64,000 bases of DNA from Nitrospirae bacterium MYbinv3 (GTDB lineage Bacteria; Nitrospirota; Thermodesulfovibrionia; Thermodesulfovibrionales; Magnetobacteriaceae), in the NCBI GenBank assembly GCA_002753395.1, contig PEAB01000003.1, positions 20,022 through 84,021 on the forward strand, read 5' to 3'. The notes beneath the pieces were generated by a model that was not told the origin of the DNA, searched no databases, and saw only the letters and a program-made list of their open reading frames with translations. Positions 40,289-50,728 of the stretch are shown in pieces. The position numbers and the translations under genes were made by a program. How positions within the stretch are numbered: position 1 is the stretch's first letter; each line of letters opens with the position of its first letter.

Positions 40289-41407
40289 TTACGTATATGG
40301 TTTGCAGTCTTTGTCTTGCCGGATGAAGGCATCGATAAGCCTTACGTCGCTTACGTCGTTTATGGTCAGGCAATCGCCGCAGACCGATTTGTATTCGCCC
40401 CTTAATAGATGCCGGCGGATGGCTTTTACCTCGTCCACCCTCAGAAGCTCACTAAAGGGACGCTCACAAACGCTGCCAATAAGGCCGCTGTGACACATCT
40501 TGACACCCCCGTCGCTTGCGATTATGAAATAAAACCACGGATACGCACACTGTGACTTGCCTTCCCCCCCTGAATGCCCCTGAGAAAACAGAGGTGGATG
40601 TATCAAAGCCACCCCCGTGCCACCGGTCTCAAACCGGTGCTTTAGCCCTGTGATTATACTATCGTACAACCCTTGATGATAAAATAAAGACTCGCCAAAC
40701 AGATCGTTAAAAGGCCTGGCCAGCCTGGCGTGCCTCAACTGCACAATCCCGACACCATACTGCCTGGCAAACTCATAAACACCCTCCAGCTCCTCAACGT
40801 TTAACCGGAGCATGGTATAGTTTATTCTGACCACAGGAGCGTCTCTATTGCCCCTATGTTCTTTAATAGACCTTAAAGCGGCCAACACACGGTTGAAGTC
40901 CCCGTTTACGCGTACCTTGTTGTAGGTCGCCCCGGTGAGGCCGTCAATGCTAACGATGATCTCATCCAAGAGCCTCTCGCCGACAATGGTGCCAATGATC
41001 GTATCATCTAAGAGGGTGGCATTGGTACAGACGCTGATGGAGCCACGGCAATACCGCCTGGCAACCCTCAGATAGTCTATAAATCCCTTCGTTAAAAAAG
41101 GCTCATACCCGCATGATAGCTCCAACACCCGCACCCTGGTAAAGACATCTAGAGCAATGGATTCAAACATCTCAAGGGGCATCACCCTGAACTGACTCCT
41201 GTGTTCCCTTAACGACATATAACACATGATGCAGCGCAGATTACATGCGTTGTTTGTATCAATGGCTAGTCGATACACAGGGACGTTAAACGCCTCAAGC
41301 GCCTTAATGGCAGCAATCTTCAGATGGCGCGACTTCAGGCTATTGTATACCTTTCTTAACAAATACTTATCTACATAAGGCATTAATCCCCCTTTATTAC
41401 CTGACAC
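40289..41407 (-). CDS. Radical SAM protein with SPASM-like C-terminus
   Basis: DTNNACNLRCIMCYM (CxxxCxxC); C-terminal Cys cluster CAYPWFYFIIASDGGVKMCHSGLIGSVC...CGDC. Confidence 0.88.
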   Translation of the reverse strand: MSGNKGGLMPYVDKYLLRKVYNSLKSRHLKIAAIKALEAFNVPVYRLAIDTNNACNLRCIMCYMSLREHRSQFRVMPLEMFESIALDVFTRVRVLELSCGYEPFLTKGFIDYLRVARRYCRGSISVCTNATLLDDTIIGTIVGERLLDEIIVSIDGLTGATYNKVRVNGDFNRVLAALRSIKEHRGNRDAPVVRINYTMLRLNVEELEGVYEFARQYGVGIVQLRHARLARPFNDLFGESLFYHQGLYDSIITGLKHRFETGGTGVALIHPPLFSQGHSGGEGKSQCAYPWFYFIIASDGGVKMCHSGLIGSVCERPFSELLRVDEVKAIRRHLLRGEYKSVCGDCLTINDVSDVRLIDAFIRQDKDCKPYT

Positions 41408-42839
41408 CCTTCATAAAGAGCACCACCTTTATGGTCTTAAACAGTATAACGATGTCTAGCCACAATGACCAGTTCATGATGTACCAGTTATCCAGCCTGA
41501 TCCTGTAGTCGTATGTTGTGTCGTTCCTGCCGGAGACCTGCCAAAGACCCGTGATACCGGGCAATACACAGAAGCATACGTCAGCCAGTTCCTTATAGTA
41601 GTTCTCCACCTCGTGTTCTGTTACCGGTCTGGGACCGATAAGACTCATCTCACCCTTGAGGACGTTAAAAATCTGTGGCAGCTCATCCAGCGAGGTCTTT
41701 CTAAGAAAGGCACCCAATCTGGTTACCCTAGGATCTTTTGTCAGCTTGTAAAACTGCTCCCACTCCTTGAGGTGTTCGTCGCTCTGCAAGAGGGTGGCAA
41801 GCATGACATCGGCGTCTTTTACCATTGTACGAAACTTGTAGCACTTAAAGGGTTTACCCCCCTTACCTATCCTAAGATGTGGATAAATAACAGACCCCCT
41901 TGATTCTAACTTTATAAGCACACCGATTACGCTTATCAAGACCAATAGAAACGGCAGCAGTACAATGCCTGCTATGAGATCAAACAGACGCTTTATGACG
42001 CGGTTCTTGGCAAACTTGAGATTGTTCCTGATCTTTAAAAGAAATATCTCCTCATAAAACAGGTGCAAGAGTTCCGTGTTAAGCAGTGCTACACCGTAGA
42101 GGTCAGGTACGATCATAATGTCCTTTATACACAATTGAAGTTGAAACGCAAGCTCGGATATACGCTCAGGGCCAAGCGAGGGCATGGCAATTATCGCTGT
42201 ATTTATGCGCAGATTTTTGATCACACGTGCATACTCACTGACACTGCCATATACTCTCTTGTCGTCAACCAAGGTGTTTACCTTCTCTGGATCATCATCT
42301 AAAAAACCCGCAACCTCAATACCGATATGACGCTCTCTCTCTATCCACTGATTAATGAGTCTGCCGGTCTTACCGGCTCCAAGTATAATCGCCTTGGTCT
42401 TAAAGGTGCAAAACTTAAAAAGGAGTTTTTTCCCCAATAGACGGCTTATAGGAAAGACGATCAGAGATATGCACCACAACAGCACCAGGATCACCCTTGA
42501 TATCTCAGCCGACATCTGTCCGAGATTCACTATCACCATGACAATCAACATAACCAGCGTAAGGCTTATGATCAACCTCCGTGTTTCATCCCAAAAGGGC
42601 AGTCTGGTTGTGTACATACCAGTATAGGCATTGAAGGACACGTAAGTAAGCGGTACCCACCATAACCTCACGTACATACTAAAGCTGAAGTTCTCAGTCA
42701 GAGCATTAAAAACCAATGGCAACAGGGCTTCTCTTATATACCAGGCGGTAAAAAGCGACATATATAAGGCTAACACATCCAAGCAGATCAGGAAAAATGC
42801 CTGCTCTAAATGTATTACAAACTGTCTTTCTGCGGTCAT
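41397..42839 (-). CDS. Polyprenyl-phosphate sugar phosphotransferase (WbaP/exopolysaccharide initiating family)
   Basis: TM N-terminus, nucleotide-binding middle (AIILGAGKTGRLINQWIE), C-terminal bacterial sugar transferase (KRLFDLIAGIVLLPFLLV...YKFRTMVKDAD...LRKTSLDELPQIFNVLKGEMSLIGPRPVTEHEV). Confidence 0.93.
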   Translation of the reverse strand: MTAERQFVIHLEQAFFLICLDVLALYMSLFTAWYIREALLPLVFNALTENFSFSMYVRLWWVPLTYVSFNAYTGMYTTRLPFWDETRRLIISLTLVMLIVMVIVNLGQMSAEISRVILVLLWCISLIVFPISRLLGKKLLFKFCTFKTKAIILGAGKTGRLINQWIERERHIGIEVAGFLDDDPEKVNTLVDDKRVYGSVSEYARVIKNLRINTAIIAMPSLGPERISELAFQLQLCIKDIMIVPDLYGVALLNTELLHLFYEEIFLLKIRNNLKFAKNRVIKRLFDLIAGIVLLPFLLVLISVIGVLIKLESRGSVIYPHLRIGKGGKPFKCYKFRTMVKDADVMLATLLQSDEHLKEWEQFYKLTKDPRVTRLGAFLRKTSLDELPQIFNVLKGEMSLIGPRPVTEHEVENYYKELADVCFCVLPGITGLWQVSGRNDTTYDYRIRLDNWYIMNWSLWLDIVILFKTIKVVLFMKGVR

Positions 42840-43019
42840 AGCGTAAATTTCACCAAGGCTGTCTACTAATATAATCCACCTCTACCTAAAAAACAATATA
42901 ATTTTATTAGTACACACAGACAGGGTATAGAAGGTCAAGAAGGGGTGCCTAACCTTGGAGTCTTGGAGTTCTATATTTGACATAACCTCTGATATATTGT
43001 ATATTTATTATATATTAAG

Positions 43020-45641
43020 GTGGCAGAGCGGATACAAGACTACATCACAGGCAAATCTCTTCACGTTCGACCAGAAGAGATTGTGCGACAGCAATTTGAG
43101 CATATTCTAGTTGATGAACTGGGCTATCCAAAGTCCCACATGACTATTGAATTCCAGATACAAAGAGGTGCTCAAAAGAAGGCTGAGAGCGCTGATATTG
43201 CAGTTTTTAGGAGCGCAATACAAGACCAGACAAACCTTCTGATGGTAATAGAGATCGAGCCACCTGGACATGTGTTCGATCAACAGGTGTTTTCTTATGC
43301 CACAGCCACTACAGCGGAATTTGTCGTTTGGTTTGATGGTCTGGATCGACAAAAAAGCCGAGGCGTTCAATATCGTTGGCGCGACCTACAGAATGACCCT
43401 ACCAAGTTTGTGGAAATACCTACAATACCAAGATTTGGAGAGACACTTGAGGAAATTGGGAAATATAAGAAATACCAACTAAAACCAGCGAAAGGATTAA
43501 AGAGCTTATTCCAGAAGATGCACAATCGTCTCTACGGCGAAGGCCCTATTAAGAGGGAAGACCTCATAGCTCAGGAGGTCATTAAGATACTTTTTTGTAA
43601 GCTATACGATGAACTTCATACACCTAACGAGACGTGTGAATTTCGGGTTACGGTATCTGAACTGAAATCCCAGCAAGGATTAAGTAAGGCTGCCAATAGA
43701 ATTCGGAACTTATTTAGAGCCATAAAGAACGACCCGGGCTATTGTCAATTGTTCACTAATGATGAGGTACAATACGATGACTATTGGATTTGCTATATCG
43801 TTTCTCAACTTCAGAGTATGGCCTTAACCCATGAAGAGACTGACACGGATGCACTAGGAGACGCTTACGAAGCATTTATTGGTCCTCAATTGAAAGGAGA
43901 AAGTGGTCAGTTTTTTACCCCTCGTGCTGTTGTGCATCTAGCCGTTGAGATGTTAAATCCGAGCTTTGTTAAGAGAGAGCGAATTATTGATCCAGCATGT
44001 GGCTCTGGTGGTTTCCTAATTTATGCATTGCGACATATAAGGAAAGAAGCTCACTTGCGACACTCTGATCGTGGAGAGACGTGGATTGCTGCACGCATAA
44101 AAGAATATGCAGCGAACTTTATATCGGGGATAGATATCGAGGACCTGCTCTTCAAGGTTGCTAAGTCGTATATGGCATTGGCGGGAAATGGCAGGACGGG
44201 GATATTCAAAGAAAACTCACTGGAGCAACACATATATTGGAAACCAGAAGCAAGGGAAAGGGTGCCATTGACAGGTTTTGATGTTCTCATTACTAATCCA
44301 CCTTTTGGGACTAAAATTAAGGTAGAATCTCAAGATATATTGAATCAATATGATCTTGCTCACACTCTTGTTGATGATAAGCGAGGAGTCAATACCCTTA
44401 CCGGTGGACAAGACCCATCAATACTCTTCTTAGAAAGATGTTATCAACTATTACGGGACCCAACAGATGAGAAAAACGGCGGACGTATGGCTATAGTGTT
44501 ACCGCGCCAGATTCTGAGTGGGCATGACAATACTATGGTTCAAATACGAAAGTGGCTCCTAAATAGGGTGAAGATTCTCGCTATTGTGGATATGCCTGCG
44601 GAGACATTCCAGCCCTACACAGGTACGATCACCAGTGTTTTGTTTGCAGAAAAAGCACGTGTCCCTTTTGAAGACTATGAAATATTCATGGCAGCCGCCC
44701 AAAATGTCGGTCATGACAGACGAGGTAATCCCCTGATTGCACGCCATCCTGATGGTTCCATGGTCTATGACGCAGATAATAATGAGGTCGTACTTAATGA
44801 TATACCTTTAATATTAGATGCATACGAAAAATGGAAAAGAGGCGAAGCCTTCAAGACTAAAAATCCAAGTATTTTTTCAATATCATTTTCAGGTATAATA
44901 GCTCAAAATGAGTGTCGGATTGATGCTTCATATCATGATGATAACAAGAATGAAGTGGTGAAACAAATATGGGGATTAGCCGGGGCCGACAACGGGACAC
45001 TTGAAGTCAAGACAATTAATGAACTTATACGAGAACCAAATGACGTCTTCTACCCGAATAGACACAAGCGCAATTACACATCGAAAGATAATGGTGCTGT
45101 ACCTTTCCTCTCAAGTAGTGATATATTACAGACTCGCGTTGTTGAAGTGAAGTGGCAGCCGTTAGCCTATAAACCAATCCCAAGGTGTATTGTTCGAAAA
45201 GACTGGATACTTATTACTAGATCTGGTACTACAGGCTTAGTAGTTTATGTTGGCGATTACTTAGCAGGTTTTCCTGTTAGTGAAGGAGTTGCAGTATCAG
45301 AGCATGTGATACGTCTTATTCCTGATCCTACCAAAATAGATCCCGCCTATTTATACTCCTTTCTGGCGAATGAGAAATTTGGCAAAATATTATTAACTAA
45401 GGGTATATATGCCTCAGTTGTAGAGCACATTACACCAGAGCACGTTCGTGACATTCCTGTGCCAGTACCACCACTTCATATACAGAAAATAATTGGCGAC
45501 AACATAAGGAAAGCAGAAAAAGCCCGTTGCTGTGCTTATAAAACACTGATTAGGGCAGAGACATCCCTTGTGCAAGCCATAGAAAACAAAACGTTCCAAA
45601 TTGAGATATACATCAACCATGCTAACCAAGAAGACAAATGA
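43020..45641 (+). CDS. Fused HsdR_N-like / HsdM N6-adenine methylase / HsdS single-TRD protein
   Basis: N-terminal IRQQFEHILVDELGYPKSHMTIEFQIQRG...ADIAVFR; methylase motifs IDPACGSGGFL and LITNPPFGTK; C-terminal TRD with PPLHIQKIIGDNIRKAEKA. GTG start. Confidence 0.9.
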   Translation: MAERIQDYITGKSLHVRPEEIVRQQFEHILVDELGYPKSHMTIEFQIQRGAQKKAESADIAVFRSAIQDQTNLLMVIEIEPPGHVFDQQVFSYATATTAEFVVWFDGLDRQKSRGVQYRWRDLQNDPTKFVEIPTIPRFGETLEEIGKYKKYQLKPAKGLKSLFQKMHNRLYGEGPIKREDLIAQEVIKILFCKLYDELHTPNETCEFRVTVSELKSQQGLSKAANRIRNLFRAIKNDPGYCQLFTNDEVQYDDYWICYIVSQLQSMALTHEETDTDALGDAYEAFIGPQLKGESGQFFTPRAVVHLAVEMLNPSFVKRERIIDPACGSGGFLIYALRHIRKEAHLRHSDRGETWIAARIKEYAANFISGIDIEDLLFKVAKSYMALAGNGRTGIFKENSLEQHIYWKPEARERVPLTGFDVLITNPPFGTKIKVESQDILNQYDLAHTLVDDKRGVNTLTGGQDPSILFLERCYQLLRDPTDEKNGGRMAIVLPRQILSGHDNTMVQIRKWLLNRVKILAIVDMPAETFQPYTGTITSVLFAEKARVPFEDYEIFMAAAQNVGHDRRGNPLIARHPDGSMVYDADNNEVVLNDIPLILDAYEKWKRGEAFKTKNPSIFSISFSGIIAQNECRIDASYHDDNKNEVVKQIWGLAGADNGTLEVKTINELIREPNDVFYPNRHKRNYTSKDNGAVPFLSSSDILQTRVVEVKWQPLAYKPIPRCIVRKDWILITRSGTTGLVVYVGDYLAGFPVSEGVAVSEHVIRLIPDPTKIDPAYLYSFLANEKFGKILLTKGIYASVVEHITPEHVRDIPVPVPPLHIQKIIGDNIRKAEKARCCAYKTLIRAETSLVQAIENKTFQIEIYINHANQEDK

Positions 45642-45954
45642 GAACAGGAAGAGCAGTGAAGGAAGAAACCCTAAATAACCGTTTCAGACATGTGTATGGT
45701 AGACAACAAGATAATGCTGTATTTTTAATACAATATAGTCATATTTTAATGTCAGTTATACTGTAGTTGTTCTTGTTAGAGAAGGATAATATTTGGATAA
45801 GGGCAGGAAGAAATTGTAATGTATTGATTTGTTAGGCAAACGCTTGATGGGTGGACTAAAGGTATCGGATAGATAGAATGGTTTACCCAATCATAAAAAT
45901 GTATCAGCATTATTTAATCAATTTAATCGATTTTATACGTATAGGGATAATAGA

Positions 45955-47100
45955 ATGAGAATATTCGATTCATTGTCTGCCTTAATCGAACATCTAATAA
46001 AATCACTCGACGACCATTTTATTACCTCTAAAAGTATAGCCTCTAAGAAATCTTTCAAATATAACGTTCAGAATAAAGGGGTAAGTTTGTCCGTTTCAGA
46101 TGAGCAGGCACCATACGATTCTAAAGCTAGACAGACAAAAGAGATTATTTATAATCAGCTTTTGGAAAGTAAGAGTTTAGATATGCTAAGGGTTATCGAA
46201 AAGATAAACCTTGTGGCTGAGACGGATTTTACTGTCATCATTCAGGGGGAGACAGGTACCGGCAAGACGATGATAGCCCGCCTATTACACATGTTAAGCA
46301 AGAGGAACTCAAAACCATTTGTCCACGTGGATATAAATGCCGTGCCGGAGTCCCTCATAGAAACAGAACTCTTTGGTTACGAAAAGGGCTCCTTTACGGG
46401 GGCGTACAGGAGAAAGAGGGGATTCTTTGAGAGCGCTAACGGGGGCACCATCTTCTTTGACGACATACAGAACCTCTCTAACAAGGTACAAGGTAAGATC
46501 CTAAGCGTAGTTGAAGAGAAGATGTTTTATCCAGTAGGCACTGCTACTCCGATAAATATTGACGTCCGGTTGATAGTGGCTACCAATATAGATATCTCCG
46601 TGAGCCTTATGGACAAGACTTTTCGAGACGATCTGTTCTACAGGCTCGGTGAATTCTTTATCACTGTCCCCCCTCTCAGACACAGGCGGGAGGACATATC
46701 GGAGCTGTTTAGAAGGTTCATTGAGGATGCCGGCAGCGAGTTAAACCGCAAGATTAAGGGTATCTCAAATGACGTGATTGTCATGTTAAAGCAATACCAT
46801 TGGCCTGGCAATATCAGGGAATTAAAGAACGTTGCCAGAAGGGCAGCGCTAATGTGCAAGGGGGGGGTAATTCTCCCAGAACACGTAGAGCTACTGAGTC
46901 AACAGGTATTGCCATTTGTTGAGGATGTCTCAATTATGCCGCTTAAGGTATGCACGAGTAAAGTAGTCAGACAGACTGAGATCAGCGCCATTAAACATGC
47001 ACTGCTTTTCACTGGTGGAAACAAGAAAAAGGCAGCCGACCTGCTTGAGATTGACTATAAGACGCTCATTAGCAAAATAAGGGTCTATGGCATTGAGTAA
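45955..47100 (+). CDS. Sigma-54-interacting AAA+ activator with Fis-type HTH, no receiver domain
   Basis: IQGETGTGKTMIARLLH, ELFGYEKGSFTGAYRRKRGFFESANGGTIFFDDIQNL, C-terminal IKHALLFTGGNKKKAADLLEIDYKTLISKI. Confidence 0.92.
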   Translation: MRIFDSLSALIEHLIKSLDDHFITSKSIASKKSFKYNVQNKGVSLSVSDEQAPYDSKARQTKEIIYNQLLESKSLDMLRVIEKINLVAETDFTVIIQGETGTGKTMIARLLHMLSKRNSKPFVHVDINAVPESLIETELFGYEKGSFTGAYRRKRGFFESANGGTIFFDDIQNLSNKVQGKILSVVEEKMFYPVGTATPINIDVRLIVATNIDISVSLMDKTFRDDLFYRLGEFFITVPPLRHRREDISELFRRFIEDAGSELNRKIKGISNDVIVMLKQYHWPGNIRELKNVARRAALMCKGGVILPEHVELLSQQVLPFVEDVSIMPLKVCTSKVVRQTEISAIKHALLFTGGNKKKAADLLEIDYKTLISKIRVYGIE

Positions 47101-47270
47101 TGCTATGTTATCACTATCTATAGTCTTGCACTTCCTGGATTCCTGCTCAGGTCAGGGGTAGATATAGAGGGGCTAAACGCGCTATTTACTGTCATTCCCG
47201 CGAAAGCGCGAATCTATTTTCAAGAGCTGCATAAAATGCTGGTTTACAAAAAAGTGCAAGAGTATAGTTA

Positions 47271-48611
47271 CTATAAACTAGGGCTTTCATCACCTGAGCT
47301 AGAGGCAAGGATTTTCAGCTTAAATGGGACTATCTCTATACTATCTGACAGGGCTATCTTTGTTGGCTTATGTGGGTGGATCCTGACGCCGTTTAGCAAA
47401 ACGCCGTTTGTGCTATCAAGGTCGACTATATAAACACCCTTGTTATCGCACCATACCTTTGCATGTTTGTTAGAGACGCTTTGCTCTGGCAAATGGATGT
47501 CACACGTCCCCGCGCGTCCTATCAAAAGACCATCTGTGGTTATAACACGTTTTTGCACCTCAGAGTCTTTCCGCATAACAACCAATCTGTATGGTTCTTG
47601 CTCGTACTGGGCAACGATGGTATTAATATCCTTTCGCAGTCTATCTTGTGTGCTTCTTGTGATGGTATCATCTTTCTGGGGAATTAAGAACGTTATGTGG
47701 ATAGTAGGACCTATCTGGATTACGTCGCCGTGTTTAAGCATACAGGAGTTGAGTTTATTGCCGTTGACGGTGATCCCTATCTGACTTTGAAGGTCTTCGA
47801 CATAGTAGGCATTATCCAGCATAAAAACGTGTGCGTGGTGACGCGAGACAAACGGCTCATTCAGGCGCACTTCGCACTGTTGCGTCCTCCCAATAAGGGT
47901 CTCCTCCTGTTTTAGCGGTATAGTTAGTGGTATATGTCCTTCCCTTTCTATTTTAAGAACCGGCATGGCAAGGCTCTTGTCAGCGGTTATAATAGCCGTA
48001 GTGGCCTTTTCCCAAAAGGCAGCGTATACCTTGAAAGTCTCTTTTTTGCCCTTTATGTTTGCAGTCTTGATGTAACGGCACCGATGCCTGTTTTTTTCAT
48101 CAAGGGTATTAAAGGTCTCCTCAGACAGGCATATATCACCTGTGTTTGCCATAGACTCGAAGCGCTGAGCAACGTTAACCACATCCCCGAATACGTCGTT
48201 ATGTTCAACTATGCAGTTGCCCGTATGAAGACCAATACGCAGATTGATTGGCAGGCTGGTCTCCACCCGCTGATTGTATAGCGCTGCCGAGCGCTGTATC
48301 TCAATGGCTGCGCCAACGGCGTCGTTTCCGGACTCGAAGTACGAAAGGGTACCATCGCCTATAGATTTAACATAGATACCGTTATAGTCTTTAATTATAG
48401 GGTGGATAATGTCGTTTTGATCTTTTATTAACGTTCTTAGGGCAAGGTCTCCCTCCTCCTCGGTAAGCGAGGTCGACCCTTTCAGATCCGTAAACATAAC
48501 TGTAACCCACTTCGTGTATTTGTGCTGTAGGAGAGTGTCTATCTTCTTCTTCTTCTCCAGCAGCTGCTCCATGTTGAAGTTCTCGGTTTTTTCGTCAGGG
48601 TTAAATGGCAT
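47271..48611 (-). CDS. Class III adenylate/guanylate cyclase with two C-terminal FHA domains
   Basis: VTVMFTDLKGSTSLTEEEGD...YVKSIGDGTLSYFES...FGDVVNVAQRFESMA; FHA LIGRTQQCEVRLNEPFVSRHHAHV and LIGRAGTCDIHLPEQSVSNKHAKVW. Confidence 0.92.
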   Translation of the reverse strand: MPFNPDEKTENFNMEQLLEKKKKIDTLLQHKYTKWVTVMFTDLKGSTSLTEEEGDLALRTLIKDQNDIIHPIIKDYNGIYVKSIGDGTLSYFESGNDAVGAAIEIQRSAALYNQRVETSLPINLRIGLHTGNCIVEHNDVFGDVVNVAQRFESMANTGDICLSEETFNTLDEKNRHRCRYIKTANIKGKKETFKVYAAFWEKATTAIITADKSLAMPVLKIEREGHIPLTIPLKQEETLIGRTQQCEVRLNEPFVSRHHAHVFMLDNAYYVEDLQSQIGITVNGNKLNSCMLKHGDVIQIGPTIHITFLIPQKDDTITRSTQDRLRKDINTIVAQYEQEPYRLVVMRKDSEVQKRVITTDGLLIGRAGTCDIHLPEQSVSNKHAKVWCDNKGVYIVDLDSTNGVLLNGVRIHPHKPTKIALSDSIEIVPFKLKILASSSGDESPSL

Positions 48612-48814
48612 CGTTTACTTCCTCGGCAGTTTTTGTACACGATGCCCCGTTAGCATCTATTATAGCGGCTGTGCATACTTTTTGTGGTTTATAGAATTTC
48701 CCTCTGATGCCATCTGTAAAATCATACTCATCTTTTAATTCAAAATCGCCCTTTTCCCTATCACGTCTCATAATATAGTATAGATCACTTGTATAAGCTA
48801 TGTAAATGCAAGTT

Positions 48815-49146
48815 ATACCAAATTGCGTTCATACCAGTATTGGTATAGAAGGGGAGACTCTGTCTCCCCTCAGACCTAATGCTGTTGACTTAAGGATGTA
48901 AAGATGCAAAAAAATAGAGAGGGCTTTGCCCTCCCTAGACCCTCCCACAAGGGGACTCGTCCCCTTGACCCCGTAAATGTCAGGCGTGGCTGCTAAAGAT
49001 GTTACTTGCTATACATCAATAATGCTTAAGTCAACAGCATTACCCCTCAGACCCCTCTGCAAGGGGACCAGTCCCCTTGATCCCATTTATAATACAACAT
49101 CTTACATTCTGAAATATAATATACCTCTTTGAATGCAACATACTAT
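48815..49146. repeat. Palindromic element, family 1, interrupted by a family 2 element
   Basis: Family 1 ends at 48815 and 49146; family 2 insert 48877-49042 flanked by direct repeat CCCCTCAGACC. Confidence 0.85.
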
Positions 49147-49385
49147 TAGGGGCGCATAAAGAAGTTGTGTGATTTATGTCATTCCCCTGTTCAAGCCAGG
49201 GGCAGGCTCTGCGAAAGCAGAAATCTATTAGCGTGTGAATTGCCTGTCTTGCACGGCAATGACAAGACGACCTATAAGTTTATATGCACACACCTCTAAA
49301 ATAAGATTGCATAACTAGACAGGAATATGTTATATAATTTAACCTGCAACATAGTTGGAGGAAAATTATTGTTGAGGAGGAGTTT

Positions 49386-50699
49386 ATGGAAGGCTTTAAA
49401 AAGCAGCAGTTGATTAAACTACTTTTAATGGTGGCGGTTCTAATCGCTATGGCAATCCCTGCAGATTTGTTTGCTATAACAAACAGTTTTGAATGGGGAT
49501 TTACAGATTTTAATTTCTCACCTCCTGGAGCACGGGCTAGCGGTATGGGCGGGGCCTTTGTTGCTCTGGCCGATGATGCAACTTGTGCAGTAAGCAATCC
49601 AGCAGGATTGGCTCAGCTGCCAAGAACTCAGATTGCCGTTGAAGGTTCCTACCGGCATTATGATGACACACATGAAACGAAGAATTGGTATCCAGGCACA
49701 GCCTCAGAATCTACTTCAAGCACTGAAACTGCTGTCAAAAACAATACAAGGTTGTCCTTCGCATCATTTTCAACCCCGCTTTTTAACAATTCTGTCAACG
49801 TATCTTTGTTTTATGACAAGCTGGCTTATTCAAATTCAGACATTTCATATAACACAGGTAGAAGACAAACTGGTTACAATAAAGTCTCTATCGATGAATA
49901 TGGTATAGGTGTTGCCAAGGGCTTTTTTGAAGATAAATTATTTTTGGGCGCAGGATTAAGCGAGGCAAATCTTGATTTGAAAAGTAGTTTTGTATTTAAA
50001 GAATACACAGGTTCAACTGGCATGGTATTCACTGATTCCCAAGATTCATTTGGTTCATCTACGAAGATGGCTTATCGTATAGGGTTACTTTTTGTACCTT
50101 GGGATTTTTTAAGAGTTGGACTTAATTACAGCAGGATGCCTAGTTTCAATTATCAACTTGAAAGTGCTTCCTGTATGACGAAAGGCGGCAACTGTTATAA
50201 TAACGAAACCATATTAATTAAGCGAACCATGGATTATAAGATCCCTGATACCTTCTCAGCCGGTGCCGCCGTCAAGCCTACAAAAGACTGGACAATTATC
50301 ACTGAGGCCAAATACGTAAAATATTCGGATTTGTTAGATGGTTTTGCTATAGCCCAATGTATAGTAAATTCAAGCGGTAAATGTGTAAATCCAGAGGATT
50401 TAAACGGTGGAAATTATAAAATACCAGATGTCTGGGAGTTTCATCTTGGAACTGAATACATTTTACGCGTAGACGAAACACCAATTGCTTTAAGAACTGG
50501 TACTTATTACGAACCAAAACATTCTTTGTACGCTAACGACAAAACATCCTACTACAACCTCTACAACGGGGGCAAGGATATATGGCATTGGACGGGCGGT
50601 GTAGGAACTGTTTTATATAAGCATTGGCAGATTGATGCAGCCGTTGACCTGGCCAAGGACAAAGATAAAGTCACGTTGTCTATGGTTTATCAGTTCTAA
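49386..50699 (+). CDS. FadL/OmpP1-like outer membrane protein
   Basis: Signal peptide; PGARASGMGGAFVALADDATCAVSNPAGLAQLPRTQ; C-terminal beta-barrel ending VTLSMVYQF. Confidence 0.85.
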   Translation: MEGFKKQQLIKLLLMVAVLIAMAIPADLFAITNSFEWGFTDFNFSPPGARASGMGGAFVALADDATCAVSNPAGLAQLPRTQIAVEGSYRHYDDTHETKNWYPGTASESTSSTETAVKNNTRLSFASFSTPLFNNSVNVSLFYDKLAYSNSDISYNTGRRQTGYNKVSIDEYGIGVAKGFFEDKLFLGAGLSEANLDLKSSFVFKEYTGSTGMVFTDSQDSFGSSTKMAYRIGLLFVPWDFLRVGLNYSRMPSFNYQLESASCMTKGGNCYNNETILIKRTMDYKIPDTFSAGAAVKPTKDWTIITEAKYVKYSDLLDGFAIAQCIVNSSGKCVNPEDLNGGNYKIPDVWEFHLGTEYILRVDETPIALRTGTYYEPKHSLYANDKTSYYNLYNGGKDIWHWTGGVGTVLYKHWQIDAAVDLAKDKDKVTLSMVYQF

Positions 50700-50728
50700 C
50701 AGCTGTACATTGAATTTAGATACTCCAA

